Source of the DNA: Dipteris shenzhenensis
Lineage: Eukaryota; Polypodiophyta; Polypodiopsida; Gleicheniales
NCBI GenBank assembly: GCA_047967505.1
Contig: CM106538.1
Strand: one strand, 5' to 3'
Length of the DNA: 64,000 nt
This document shows positions 48,385 to 59,987 of this stretch, in pieces. A program made the position numbers and the translations under genes. Below the pieces are notes generated by a model. That model was not told the origin of the DNA. It saw only the letters and a list, made by a program, of their open reading frames with translations, and did not search any database. Within the stretch, counting starts at the first letter, position 1. Each line of letters begins with the position of its first letter.

Positions 48385-49799
48385 CCGAGCGATCTAGCTG
48401 AGCGTGCGTGAATGCTGGAAGCTTAGCAGCTCTGTGGGAGGAAGGAGAAGCTCTGTGGGAAGCTTTGTGGGTGACTTTACTTGCATCCGAGTGTGCAGAG
48501 ACCTTGGAGAAACCTTTGGAAAAGTCACTTTGGCTTTGCGAAGTGGTTTTGAGAGCCTATTAAGAGCTTTCAAAGAAAAAGTCGTTTTTTGAGCTTTTCC
48601 CTGTTCCGTTCGATGACAGAGGCTCCATATTGACTTGTAGAGGCAACTATTGCTTGCTTTTGGTGTCCACTTCACTTCAGAAGCTTGGAAACACCTTCAT
48701 TATTGAATCTGGGATCATTTCATTGGATTTCTGACTCACTATGTCAGTTCGTGCGTTTTTTGCCTGGGTGTTGGAACTCAAGTTTAGAGCAACCATTTGC
48801 AGATCTGTCAGTTCCGGTGGACTCAGGAGGTCCTAAAACTTCTATGTTGCTCATCATTCACACTCCGGTGGAGTTTACAAACAGCTCTGTTTCAAAAAAC
48901 GTTTTTCAGTCCGTGTGTTGGACCCAGTGATTGAGACCACGGTTTCCAAAACCGTCTGTCCCATTGCGTTTCGGATGCCCAAAAACCCCTGCCTATAAGT
49001 TCTTGCGTGATTCGGTGGAGGATTTTCAGAGTTATAAATCTCTGTGTATTCGATTTTGTCTCTCTGTTATGCATTTTTCATTCTAAGGTTTTGAAACCTT
49101 AGATTTATGCCACATGGCAGTGGATAAGTGTTGACTCCCATTTCTCACTCATGAGTTGGGATTTTGGAGTTCTGGCAGAAGAGAGATATTTGCAAATTTT
49201 CTTATTGAGTCCGATTATGCAATGGCACCCATGTTTTGAGGCATCTCATGTTCTATTTTCAGTAGCGCTCATTACCGTGGGACTATGATTTCTTGAGCAT
49301 ACCTTATGCAGATCACTCTGGTTGCAGTGTGCGCTCATTCGTGGTATGCATTGGGTTGCAGTGGATGATTTATAGGCCATTTGGATGCATTGCGGTCCTT
49401 GTTGGATGCGTGATAGGCCCAAATTGCCTTGTGGGATGCTATTTTTTATGGACGCTTTGCACATGGATGCTATTTTATGCTGAGGGACAGCTTTGACACA
49501 TTACTGGTGATGCACTGATAGTGCTATGCTCTCTTGGATGAGATATTATTAATGCATATGCCAGTGGACAGTGGCTATGCTTGAGTCATTTGGCACTTAT
49601 TGGCATTTTCTTTTGGGTCAGATTTGCTCATATGGATGCATAGTATATGCACATGAGTCAGATGCATCTTTTGATGCTTTGAGCTTTGAGTTTTGGTGAT
49701 ATTTCACTCTATTGTGGCATACACATTTGGGTGCACCTGGTATTTGGTGTGATTCTCTCTTGCAGGCACTAGCATTTGGGATTTTGCTTTATTTGCATC

Positions 49800-52700
49800 A
49801 TGGCATCCTCTTCCATGCCTGAAAAGGAGTTTTTCAGCATTAAAAAGTTTGATGGGACAAACTTTTCTTTGTGGAAAGAACAAATAAGGGATGTGCTTAT
49901 TCAAAAGAAGTAGATTAAACCCTTGGCAGGGATTGAAGTTAAGCCTGCAAATATGTCTGAGGATGATTGGAATGAGTTGGATGCATTAGCAAAGTCTACT
50001 ATCAGACTTCATCTTGCAGAGTCAGTTTATTTCACAGTAGTAAATGAGCAGACTACGGAAGATTTGTGGAAGAAACTGTGTGCCACTTATGAGAAGGAAA
50101 CTGCCTCTAATAAAGTTTACCTCATGAAGAGGTTGTTTGAGCTGCAGATGAAGGAAGGGGTCTCCATTGCTTCTCACTTGAATGAATTCAATATTATTTT
50201 CAGCCAGCTTCAGGCTCAAAAGATGAATTTTGATGCGGAGACTAAGGCAATATTTCTCTTATGTTCATTGCCATCCTCATGGGATACCTTTCGTAGAGCT
50301 GTCAGTAACTCTGCACCTGGTGGAGTACTAAAATTTGATGATGTTGTGGGTAGCTTGTTGGCCGAGGAGATTAGACGGAAGTCTATGGATGGCAACAAGC
50401 AGGATGCAGCCTTAAATGTGGAAAGGGGCAGATCACAATTCAGGGGTACGTCCCAAGAAAGAGGGAAGTCTCATAGCAAATCCAGGGCACGAAACATTGA
50501 GTGTTACCACTGTGGCAAGAAGGGCCATATGAAAAAGGATTGCTACAAGCTGAAAAGAGAGCAAAAGGATAAGAAAAAGAATGCAAATTGGGGTGCAAAT
50601 CAAAAGGAAGAGAGTCCAAGGGAGGACAAAGGAAAAGTGAAGATCGAGGAGATCAATGCAGTCACACATGATAGTGACAATGATGTTCTCTTCATGTCTA
50701 CTTTATCTGCAGAGTTGCTTACCACTTCAGATGATGCATATTCCCAGGATTGGATTTTGGATTCTGGTGCTTCATTCCATGTTACTCCCCATAGGGAATG
50801 GTTCTCCACTTATGATAGTGGAAAGACAGGTTGTGTGCATCTTGGAAATGACTATGCATGTGACATAGTGGGAGCAAGTGACATAAAGTTTTCTTTTGCA
50901 AATGGGTCTGCATTTGTTTTGAAACATGTGAGACATGTGCCTAAGCTGACCAAGAGTCTTATTTCAATGGGTCAGCTAGATGATGCTAGTTTTCACACCA
51001 CTTTTGGCTTTCAAAGTTGGAAAATTCAGAAGGGCTCTATGCTTTTGGCCAGGGGTGCCAAGTGTGGGACTTTGTATCCCTTACATGTATCAGGGGTATT
51101 TGATCATGTTGTTGCAATAACCGAGAAGCCAAGCACTTCTTTGTGGCATTGCAGGTTGGGGCACATGAGCCAGAATGGAATGAAACTCTTATGCCGTTTG
51201 GGTTATGTACCGCATTTGAGTTTCTTTGATTTTGAATTTTGTGAGCATTGTCTCTATGGGAAGCAGACTAAATCAGCCCATAAAAGAAGGGGAAAGAAAG
51301 AGTTTGAAATGCTTGATTTGGTGCATTCAGATGTATGTGGTCCCATGCCTACACGGTCATTAGGCGGGGCTGAATACTATGTGACATTCATTGATGATGC
51401 AACTAGGAAAGTGTGGGCTTATGCTATAGCTCGGAAGAGTGATGTGTTCCAGGTATTTCAGAAATGGCTGGCCTTGGTTGAGAATCAGTCAGGTAGAATG
51501 CTTAAATGCCTACGGACTGACAATGGTGGAGAGTATCTCTCTCATGACTTTCAGCATTTCTGTGATACTCGTGGGATTAAGAGGGAGCTTACATCCCCTC
51601 GTACTCCAGAGCAAAATCCAGTTGCAGAAAAGATGAACCGTACCATTCAAGAAAGGTTGCAATGCATGCTTTCCAATGCAAGTCTTTCTGGTGGTTTTTG
51701 GGCTGAGGCAATGAAGACTACAGTGCATGTGATCATTGGATCACCTAGTAAGAGTTTGGATGGTGGTATTCCTGAAGAGGCATGGAGTGGCAAGAAGCCC
51801 TCTTACTCTCATTTGCGTATATTTGGGTGTGAGGCATATGCACATGTGCCAAAAGAGCTTCGAAAGAAGCTAGATCCTAAGTCTAGGAAATGCATCTTTC
51901 TAGGTTATGGTGAAAGTGGAGAGATGGGCTATCGTCTCTGGGATCCAGAAGTAAAGAAGATCATACGCAGCCATGATGTGGTCTTCAATGAGAAGAAGAT
52001 GCATAAGGCACCCATGAGGGATGTGGAAATGAGGAGAATCACTTTCCAGGATGTGAATCCACCTGCATATGTTGATAGACAGCAAGCTGTCCATGCACCA
52101 AATGTGCAAGAAATGGTACAACCAAGTACTCCCACAGGTATACAATCAAGGGTAAATGATGGATCATCTATTGGTGGAAATGATGAGCCAAATGTGGCTG
52201 ATATGCAAGTGGGACAGCAAGCTGAAATGCCCTTGAGAAGATCATCTAAAGTGTCTAGACCGCCTGATAGGTTTGTTCTAGGGGTAGACTATGTGATGCT
52301 TACTGATTGCGGGGAGCCTTCTTGCTATAGAGAGGCTATGATGCGTGAGGATCAACGCAAGTGGGAGTATGCTATGCAATCAGAGATGAGTTCACTTATG
52401 AAGAATAAGACTTGGGACTTGGTTTCTTTGCCACATGGAAAGAAAGCATTGCCATGTAAATGGGTCTACAAAATGAAGGTCACAGGTGATGATGTGCCTA
52501 GGTACAAGGCCCGTTTGGTTGCTAAAGGGTTCAAGCAAGAGAAGGGTGTGGACTTTGATGAGATATTCTCTCCAGTTGTGAAGATGACCACACTTAGATG
52601 CATGCTTGGACTAGTGGCAATAGAGGATATGGAGCTTATGCAGATGGATGTCAAGACAGCTTTCTTGCATGGGGATTTGCATGAGGAAATTTACATGGTT

Positions 52701-53721
52701 CAACCGGAAGGCTTTGAAGAAAAGGGCAAAGAGCATTTAGTTTGCAAGCTGAAGAAGAGTCTCTATGGTCTTAAGCAAGCACCTAGAGAATGGTATCAGA
52801 AGTTTGATGCTTTCATTCGGTCCTAGGGTTTTAGAAGGAGTGAAATTGATCACTGCCTCTACACTAAAAGGGCTAAGGATAGTAGCCTGATAATCCTGGC
52901 ACTATATGTGGATGATATGCTATTGGCTAGCAAGAATACTTATGAGCTAGATGCATTAAAGGCCAAGTTGCATGAGGCCTTTGATATGAAGGATTTGGGA
53001 TTTGCGGGTCATATTCTTGGTATGCGCATCACGCGTGATCGGAGTAGGAAACTCCTTTGGCTTTCACAAAAAGAGTATGTTACAAAAGTATTACAGCGTT
53101 TCGATATGGAGGGGGGGAAGGCAGTGAGTACTCCATTGCCTCCATATGTGAAACTGAGTCATACAGATAGTCCCAAATTAGATGAGGAGAGGGCCATGAT
53201 GGCCAAGGTTCCTTATGCATCAGCAGTTGGGAGTCTTATGTATGCTATGATAGCTACTAGACCAGACATTGCATTTGCAGAGGGAGTTGTTAGCCGGTAT
53301 ATGGATAATCCAGGAAAGAGGCATTGGGAGGCAGTTAAGTGCATCATGAGGTACATGAAGGGGACTAAGGAGATGTGCATCTGCTTTGGTAAAGGAGACA
53401 TGCGTGTACTTGGGTACACAGATTCAGACTATGCAGGGCATGTGGATAGTAGAAGATCCACTTCTGGTTATGTGTTCACCTTTGCAGGTGGTGCAGTGTC
53501 GTGGATGTCTCGTGCACAAAAGTGCATGGCTTTGTCTACCACAGAGGCTGAGTATGTTGCAGCCACAGGGGGTTGCAAGGAGGCTATATGGCTTGATCGG
53601 CTAGTGAGAGATTTGGGGATTCATACAGGTGTACCGACATTGCATAGTGATTCCATGAGTGCTATTCAGCTAGCACGGAATCCGGTCTTTCATGCAAAGA
53701 CAAAAAACATTGAGGTCAGGC
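49800..53721 (+). pseudogene. Copia A gag-pol (5' part, interrupted by B)
   Basis: The frame starts at 49800 ([12 protein letters not shown]). A TAG at 49911-49913 replaces the CAG present in B. The frame then stays open to 52826: gag with zinc knuckle [14 protein letters not shown], protease DSGASFHV, integrase with the HHCC region ([12 protein letters not shown]) and DDE residues ([23 protein letters not shown]), and RT ([21 protein letters not shown]). A second TAG at 52824 sits between FIRS and [12 protein letters not shown], then YVDDMLLAS and RNase H (YTDSDYAGH) follow. B interrupts the frame after EVR at 53721. The last codons continue at 59617. Confidence 0.93.
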
Positions 53722-53890
53722 TGTGGGGGTTAAAGGTCACTGTGCCTTAACCCCGGTTATGTACAATACTCAAACACATATATAAATGAATGAAAAAGAA
53801 GATTAGGGTGGTTCTGCACCCACCAAACTTGTGTGGCTCTCTGTCTCTCTCTCTCTCCTTCTGTTCTTGCTTCCGTTGAGAGCACTCTCA
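53722..53890 (+). repeat. 5' LTR of copia B (169 bp)
   Basis: TGTGGGGGTTAAAGG to GAGAGCACTCTCA; the PBS follows at 53893-53904. Confidence 0.95.
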
Positions 53891-53892
53891 AC

Positions 53893-53904
53893 TGGTATCA
53901 GAGC
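53893..53904 (+). other. Primer-binding site of copia B
   Basis: TGGTATCAGAGC, two bases after the LTR. Confidence 0.95.
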
Positions 53905-55330
53905 CCGGGTGATCTAGCTGAGCATGCGTGAATGCTTGGAAGCTCAGCAACTCTGTGGGAGGAAAGAGAAGCTCTGTGGGAAGCTTTGTGGGTGACTTTA
54001 CTTGCATCCGAGTGTGCAGAGACCTTGGAGGAACCTTTGGAAAAGTCACTTTGGCTTTGCGAAGTGGTTTTGAGAGCCTGTTAAGAGCTTTCAAAGAAAA
54101 AGTCGTTTTTTGAGCTTTTCCCTATTCCGTTCGATGACAGAGACTCCGTATTGACTTGTGGAGGCAACTATTACTTGCTTTTGGTGTCCACATTACTTCA
54201 GGAGCTTGGAAACACCTTCATTCTTGAATCTGAGATCATTTCAGTGGATTTCTGACTCACTGTGTCAATTCCTACGTTTTTTGCCCGGGTGTTGGAACTC
54301 AAGTTTGGAGCAACCATTTGCAGATCTGTCAGTTCCGGTGGACTCAGGAGGTCCTAAAACTTCTATGTTGCTCATCATTCGCACTCCGGTGGAGTTTACA
54401 GATAGCTCTGTTTCCAAAAACGTTTTTCAGTCCGTGTGTTGGACCCAGTGATTGAGACCACGGTTTCCAAAACCGTCTGTCCCATTGCATTCCGGACGCC
54501 CAAAAACCCCTACCTATCAGTTCTTGTGTGATTCGGTGGAGGATTTTCAGAGTTATAAATCTCTGTGTATTCGATTTCGTCTCTCTGTTATGCATTTTTC
54601 ATACTAAGGTTTTGAAACCTTAGATTTATGCCACATGGCAGTGGATAAGTGTTGACTCCCATTTCTCTCATCGGTTCTCACTCATCGGTTGGGATTTTGG
54701 AGTTCTGGCAGAAGAGAGATATTTGCAGATTTTCTTGCTGAGTCCGATTATGCAATGGTGCCCATGTTTTGAAGCATCTCAGGTTCTATTTTCAGTAGCG
54801 CTCATTACCGTGGGACTATGATTTCTTGAGCATACCTTATGCAGATCACTCTGGTTGTAGTTTGAGCAGTGTGCGCTCATTCGTGGTATGCATTGGGTTG
54901 CAGTGGATGATTTATAGGCCATTTGGATGCATTGCGGTCCTTGTTGGATGCGCTGATAGGCCCAAATTGCCTTGTGGGATTCTATTTTTTATGGATGCTT
55001 TGCACATGGATGCTATTTTAAGCTGAGGGACAGCTTTGACACATTGCAGGTGATGCACTGATAGTGTTATGCTCTCTTGGATGAGACATTATTGATGCAT
55101 ATGCCAGTGGACAGTGTTTATGCTTGAGTCATTTGGCACTTATTGGCATTTTCTTTTGGGCCAGATTTGCTCATATGGATGCATAGTATATGCACATGAG
55201 TCAGATGCTTTGAGTTTTGAGTTTTGGTGATATTTCACTCTATTGTGGCATACACATTTGGGTGCACCTGGTATTTGGTGTGATTCTCTCTTGCAAGCAC
55301 TAGCATTTGGGATTTTGCTTTATTTGCATC

Positions 55331-58300
55331 ATGGCATCCTCTTCCATGCCTGAAAAGGAGTTTTTCAGCATTAAAAAGTTTGATGGGACAAACTTTTCTT
55401 TGTGGAAAGAACAGATAAGGGATGTGCTTATTCAAAAGAAGCAGATTAAACCCTTGGCAAGGATTGAAGCTAAGCCTGCAAATATGTCTGAGGATGATTG
55501 GAATGAGTTGGATGCATTAGCAAAGTCTACTATTAGGCTTCATCTTGCAGAGTCAGTTTATTTCACAGTAGTAAATGAGCAGACTACGGAAGATTTGTGG
55601 AAGAAACTGTGTGCCACTTATGAAAAGGAAACTGCCTCTAATAAAGTTTACCTCATGAAGAGGTTGTTTGAGCTGCAGATGAAGGAAGGGGTCTCCATTG
55701 CTTCTCATTTGAATGAATTCAATATTATTTTCAGCCAGCTTCAGGCTCAAAAAATGAATTTTGATGCGGAGACTAAGGCAATATTTCTCTTATGTTCATT
55801 GCCATCCTCATGGGATACCTTCCGTACAGCTGTCAGTAACTCTGCACCTGGTGGAGTACTGAAATTTGATGATGTTGTGGGTAGCTTGTTGGCCGAGGAG
55901 ATTAGACGGAAGTCTATGGATGGCAACAAGCAGGATGCAGCCTTAAATGTGCAAAGGGGCAGATCACAGTTCAGGGGGAAGTCCCAAGAAAGAGGGAAGT
56001 CTCGTAGCAAATCTAGGGCACGGAACATTGAGTGTTACCACTATGGCAAGAAGGGCCATATGAAAAAGGATTGCTACAAGCTAAAAAGAGAGCAAAAGAA
56101 TAAGAAAAAGAATGCAAATTGGGGTGCAAATCAAAAGGAAGAGAGTCCAAGGGAGGACAAAGGAAAAGTGAAGATCGAGGAGATCAATGCAGTCACACGT
56201 GATAGTGACAATGATGTTCTCTTCATGTCTAGTTTATCTGCAGAGTTGCTTACCACTTCAGATGATGCATATTCCCAGGATTGGATTTTGGATTCTGGTG
56301 CTTCATTCCATGTTACTCCCCATAGGGAATGGTTCTCCACTTATGATAGTGGAAAGACAGGTTGTGTGCATCCTGGAAATGACTATGCATGTGACATAGT
56401 GGGAGCAGGTGACATAAAGTTTTCTTTTGCAAATGGGTCTGCATTTGTTTTGAAACATGTGAGACATGTGCCTAAGCTGACCAAGAGTCTTATTTCAGTG
56501 GGTCAGCTAGATGATGCTGGTTTTCACACCACTTTTGGCTTTCAAAGTTGGAAAATTCAAAAGGGCTCTATGCTTTTGGCTAGGGGTGCCAAGTGTGGGA
56601 CTTTGTATCCCTTACATGTATCAGGGGTATTTGATCATGTTGTTGCAATAACCGAGCAGCCAAGCACTTCTTTGTGGCATTGCAGGTTGGGGCACATGAG
56701 CCAGAATGGAATGAAACTCTTATGCCGTTCGGGTTATGTACCGCATTTGAGTTTCTCTGATTTTGAATTTTGTGAGCACTGTCTCTATGGGAAGAACACT
56801 AAATCAGCCCATAAAAGAAGGGGAAAGAAAGAGTTTGAAATGCTTGATTTGGTGCATTCAGACGTATGTGGTCCCATGCCTACACGGTCATTAGGCGGGG
56901 CTGAATACTATGTGACATTCATTGATGATGCAACTAGGAAAGTGTGGGCTTATGCTATAGCTCGGAAGAGTGATGTGTTCCAGGTATTTCAGAAATGGTT
57001 GGCCTTGGTTGAGAATCAGTCAGGTAGAATGCTTAAATGCCTACGGACTGACAATGGTGGAGAGTATCTCTCTCATGACTTTCAGCATTTCTGTGATACT
57101 CGTGGGATTAAGAGGGAGCTTACATCCCCTCGTACTCCAGAGCAAAATCCAGTTGCAGAAAAGATGAACCGTACCATTCAAGAAAGGTTGCAATGCATGC
57201 TTTCCAATGCAAGTCTTTCTGGTGGTTTTTGGGCTGAGGCAATGAAGACTGCAGTGCATGTGATCATTGGATCACCTAGTAAGAGTTTGGATGGTGGTAT
57301 TCCTGAAGAGGCATGGAGTGGCAAGAAGCCCTCTTACTCTCATTTGCGTATATTTGGGTGTGAGGCATATGCACATGTGCCAAAAGAGCTTCGAAAGAAG
57401 CTAGATCCTAAGTCTAGGAAATGCATCTTTCTAGGTTATGGTGAAAGTGGAGAGATGGGCTATCGTCTCTGGGATCCAGAAGTAAAGAAGATCATACGCA
57501 GCCATGATGTGGTCTTCAATGAGAAGAAGATGCATAAGGCACCCATGAGGGATGTGGAAATGAGGAGAATCACTTTCCAGGATGTGAATCCACCTGCATA
57601 TGTTGATAGACAGCAAGCTGTCCATGCACCAAATGTGCAAGAAATGGTACAACCAAGTACTCCCACAGGTATACAATCAAGGGTAAATGATGGATCATCT
57701 ATTGGTGGAAATGATGAGCCAAATGTGGCTGATATGCAAGTGGGACAGCAAGCTGAAATGCCCTTGAGAAGATCATCTAAAGTGTCTAGACCGCCTGATA
57801 GGTTTGTTCTAGGGGTAGACTATGTGATGCTTACTGATTGCGGGGAGCCTTCTTGCTATAGAGAGGCTATGATGCGTGAGGATCAACGCAAGTGGGAGTA
57901 TGCTATGCAATCAGAGATGAGTTCACTTATGAAGAATAAGACTTGGGACTTGGTTTCTTTGCCACATGGAAAGAAAGCATTGCCATGTAAATGGGTCTAC
58001 AAAATGAAGGTCACAGGTGATGATGTGCCTAGGTACAAGGCCCGTTTGGTTGCTAAAGGGTTCAAGCAAGAGAAGGGTGTGGACTTTGATGAGATATTCT
58101 CTCCGGTTGTGAAGATGACCACACTTAGATGCATGCTTGGACTAGTGGCAATAGAGGATATGGAGCTTATGCAGATGGATGTCAAGACAGCTTTCTTGCA
58201 TGGGGATTTGCATGAGGAAATTTACATGGTTCAACCGGAAGGCTTTGAAGAAAAGGGCAAAGAGCATTTAGTTTGCAAGCTGAAGAAGAGTCTCTATGGT

Positions 58301-59386
58301 CTTAAGCAAGCACCTAGAGAATGGTATCAGAAGTTTGATGCTTTCATTCGGTCCTAGGGTTTTAGAAGGAGTGAAATTGATCACTGCCTCTACACTAAAA
58401 GGGCTAAGGATAGTAGCCTGATAATCCTGGCACTATATGTGGATGATATGCTATTGGCTAGCAAGAATACTTATGAGCTAGATGCATTAAAGGCCAAGTT
58501 GCATGAGGCCTTTGATATGAAGGATTTGGGATTTGCAGGTCATATTCTTGGTATGCGCATCACGCGTGATCGGAGTAGGAAACTCCTTTGGCTTTCACAA
58601 AAAGAGTATGTTACAAAAGTATTACAGCGTTTCGATATGGAGGGGGGGAAGGCAGTGAGTACTCCATTGCCTCCATATGTGAAACTGAGTCATACAGATA
58701 GTCCCAAATTAGATGAGGAGAGGGCCATGATGGCCAAGGTTCCTTATGCATCAGCAGTTGGGAGTCTTATGTATGCTATGATAGCTACTAGACCAGACAT
58801 TGCATTTGCAGTGGGAGTTGTTAGCCGGTATATGGCTAATCCAGGAAAGAGGCATTGGGAGGCAGTTAAGTGCATCATGAGGTACATGAAGGGTACCAAG
58901 GAGATGTGCATTTGCTTTGGTAAAGGAGACATGTGTGTACTTGGGTACACAGATTCAGACTATGCAGGGCATGTGGATAGTAGGAGATCCACTTCTGGTT
59001 ATGTGTTCACCTTTGCAGGTGGTGCAGTGTCATGGATGTCTCGTGCACAGAAGTGCGTGGCTTTGTCTACCACAGAGGCTGAGTATGTTGCAGCCACAGA
59101 GGGTTGCAAGGAGGCTATATGGCTTGATCGGCTAGTGGGAGATTTGGGGATTCATACAGGTGTACCGACATTGCATAGTGATTCCATGAGTGCTATTCAG
59201 CTAGCACGGAATCCGGTCTTTCATGCAAAGACCAAACACATTGAGGTCAGGTACCATTTCATCAGGGAGGTACTTGAGGACAAGCGCATAGAGCTTGTCA
59301 AGGTTCATACAGATGATAACCCTGCAGATATGCTGACGAAGAGTCAGCGGTTTGAGTATTGTCGTGTATTGATGGGCATTGGATAG
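55331..59386 (+). CDS. Copia B gag-pol polyprotein (one in-frame TAG)
   Basis: I chose the start at 55331 ([12 protein letters not shown]) because A uses the same ATG and the upstream codons are not conserved. Order of domains: gag (residues about 1-220), zinc knuckle, protease DSGA, integrase (HHCC plus DDE), RT, RNase H ([18 protein letters not shown]). Total 1351 codons plus stop at 59384. One TAG at 58355-58357 splits RT between FIRS and GFRRSEI, before the catalytic YVDD. The zinc knuckle has CYHYGKKGH, where A has CYHCGKKGH, so its second Cys is lost. No frameshift is present. The polyprotein would package and copy the element RNA and insert the cDNA. B as seen would need read-through or help in trans. 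Confidence 0.9.
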
Positions 59387-59428
59387 TATGCTCACTGGTT
59401 GTTCTCCCTTAAAGGCACATTGTCCTTT

Positions 59429-59438
59429 AAGTGGGAGG
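59429..59438 (+). other. Polypurine tract of copia B
   Basis: AAGTGGGAGG just before the 3' LTR. Confidence 0.85.
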
Positions 59439-59439
59439 T

Positions 59440-59611
59440 TGTGGGGGTTAAAGGTCACTGTGCCTTAACCGCGGTTATGTACAATACTCAAACACATATA
59501 TAAATGAATGAAAAAGAAGATTAGGGTGGTTCTGCACCCACCAAACTTGTGTGGCTCTCTGTCTCTCTCTCTCTCCTTCTTCCGTTCTTGCTTCCGTTGA
59601 GAGCACTCTCA
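59440..59611 (+). repeat. 3' LTR of copia B (172 bp)
   Basis: It starts TGTGGGGGTTAAAGG, ends GAGAGCACTCTCA, and is followed by the CAGGC duplication. Confidence 0.95.
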
Positions 59612-59616
59612 CAGGC

Positions 59617-59759
59617 ACCATTTCATGAGGGAGGTACTTGAGGACAAGCGCATAGAGCTTGTCAAGGTTCATACAGATGATAACCCTGCAGATATGCTGA
59701 CGAAGAGTCTACCCAGTCAGCGGTTTGAGTATTGTCGTGTATTGATGGGCATTGGATAG
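59617..59759 (+). pseudogene. Copia A RNase H C-terminus (continuation after B)
   Basis: After the second copy of the CAGGC duplication the frame resumes ([18 protein letters not shown], then [19 protein letters not shown]) and ends at a TAG at 59757. Three codons (LPS) present here are missing from B. Confidence 0.9.
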
Positions 59760-59801
59760 TATGCTCACTAGTTGTTCTCTCTTAAAGGCACATTGTCCTT
59801 T

Positions 59802-59811
59802 AAGTGGGAGG
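59802..59811 (+). other. Polypurine tract of copia A
   Basis: AAGTGGGAGG just before the 3' LTR; identical to the tract of B at 59429-59438. Confidence 0.85.
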
Positions 59812-59812
59812 T

Positions 59813-59982
59813 TTTGGGATTAAAGGTCACTGTGCCTTAACCCCGGTTATGTACAATACTCAAACACATATATAAATGAATGAAAAAGAAGATTAGGGTG
59901 GTTTTGCATCCACCAAAACTTGTGTGGCTCTCTGTCTCTCTCTCTCCTTCTTCCATTCTTGCTTTCGTTGAGAGCACTCTCA
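59813..59982 (+). repeat. 3' LTR of copia A (170 bp)
   Basis: It matches the 5' LTR apart from a changed start (TTTGGGATTAAAGG) and four C-to-T or G-to-A differences. It ends CTCTCA and is followed by CTTCA. Confidence 0.93.
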
Positions 59983-59987
59983 CTTCA

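Larger units (their letters stand above)
53722..59611 (+). mobile_element. Ty1/copia retrotransposon B, nested in A
   Basis: It is 5890 bp long with LTRs of 169 and 172 bp that differ by about one base and a 3-bp indel. The duplication CAGGC flanks it at 53717-53721 and 59612-59616. It is inserted in the RNase H region of A in the same orientation. B is closely similar to A throughout, so both come from one recently active family. Confidence 0.96.
48200..59982 (+). mobile_element. Ty1/copia retrotransposon A, carrying nested element B
   Basis: Short LTRs (171 and 170 bp) bound the element, and the 5-bp duplication CTTCA flanks it at 48195-48199 and 59983-59987. Without B and its duplication, A is about 5.89 kb, the same as B. 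A leader of 1.43 kb separates the PBS from the gag start at 49800. The LTRs of A differ from each other by several transitions and a degraded TG at the 3' LTR start, so A is older than B, as the nesting requires. It lies antisense within the large protease gene and destroys its continuous exon. Confidence 0.95.

Noticed and set aside
49923-58357. Antisense and shifted frames of 60-93 codons in the copia elements
   Set aside because: They are shadows of the gag-pol frame and repeat identically in A and B.
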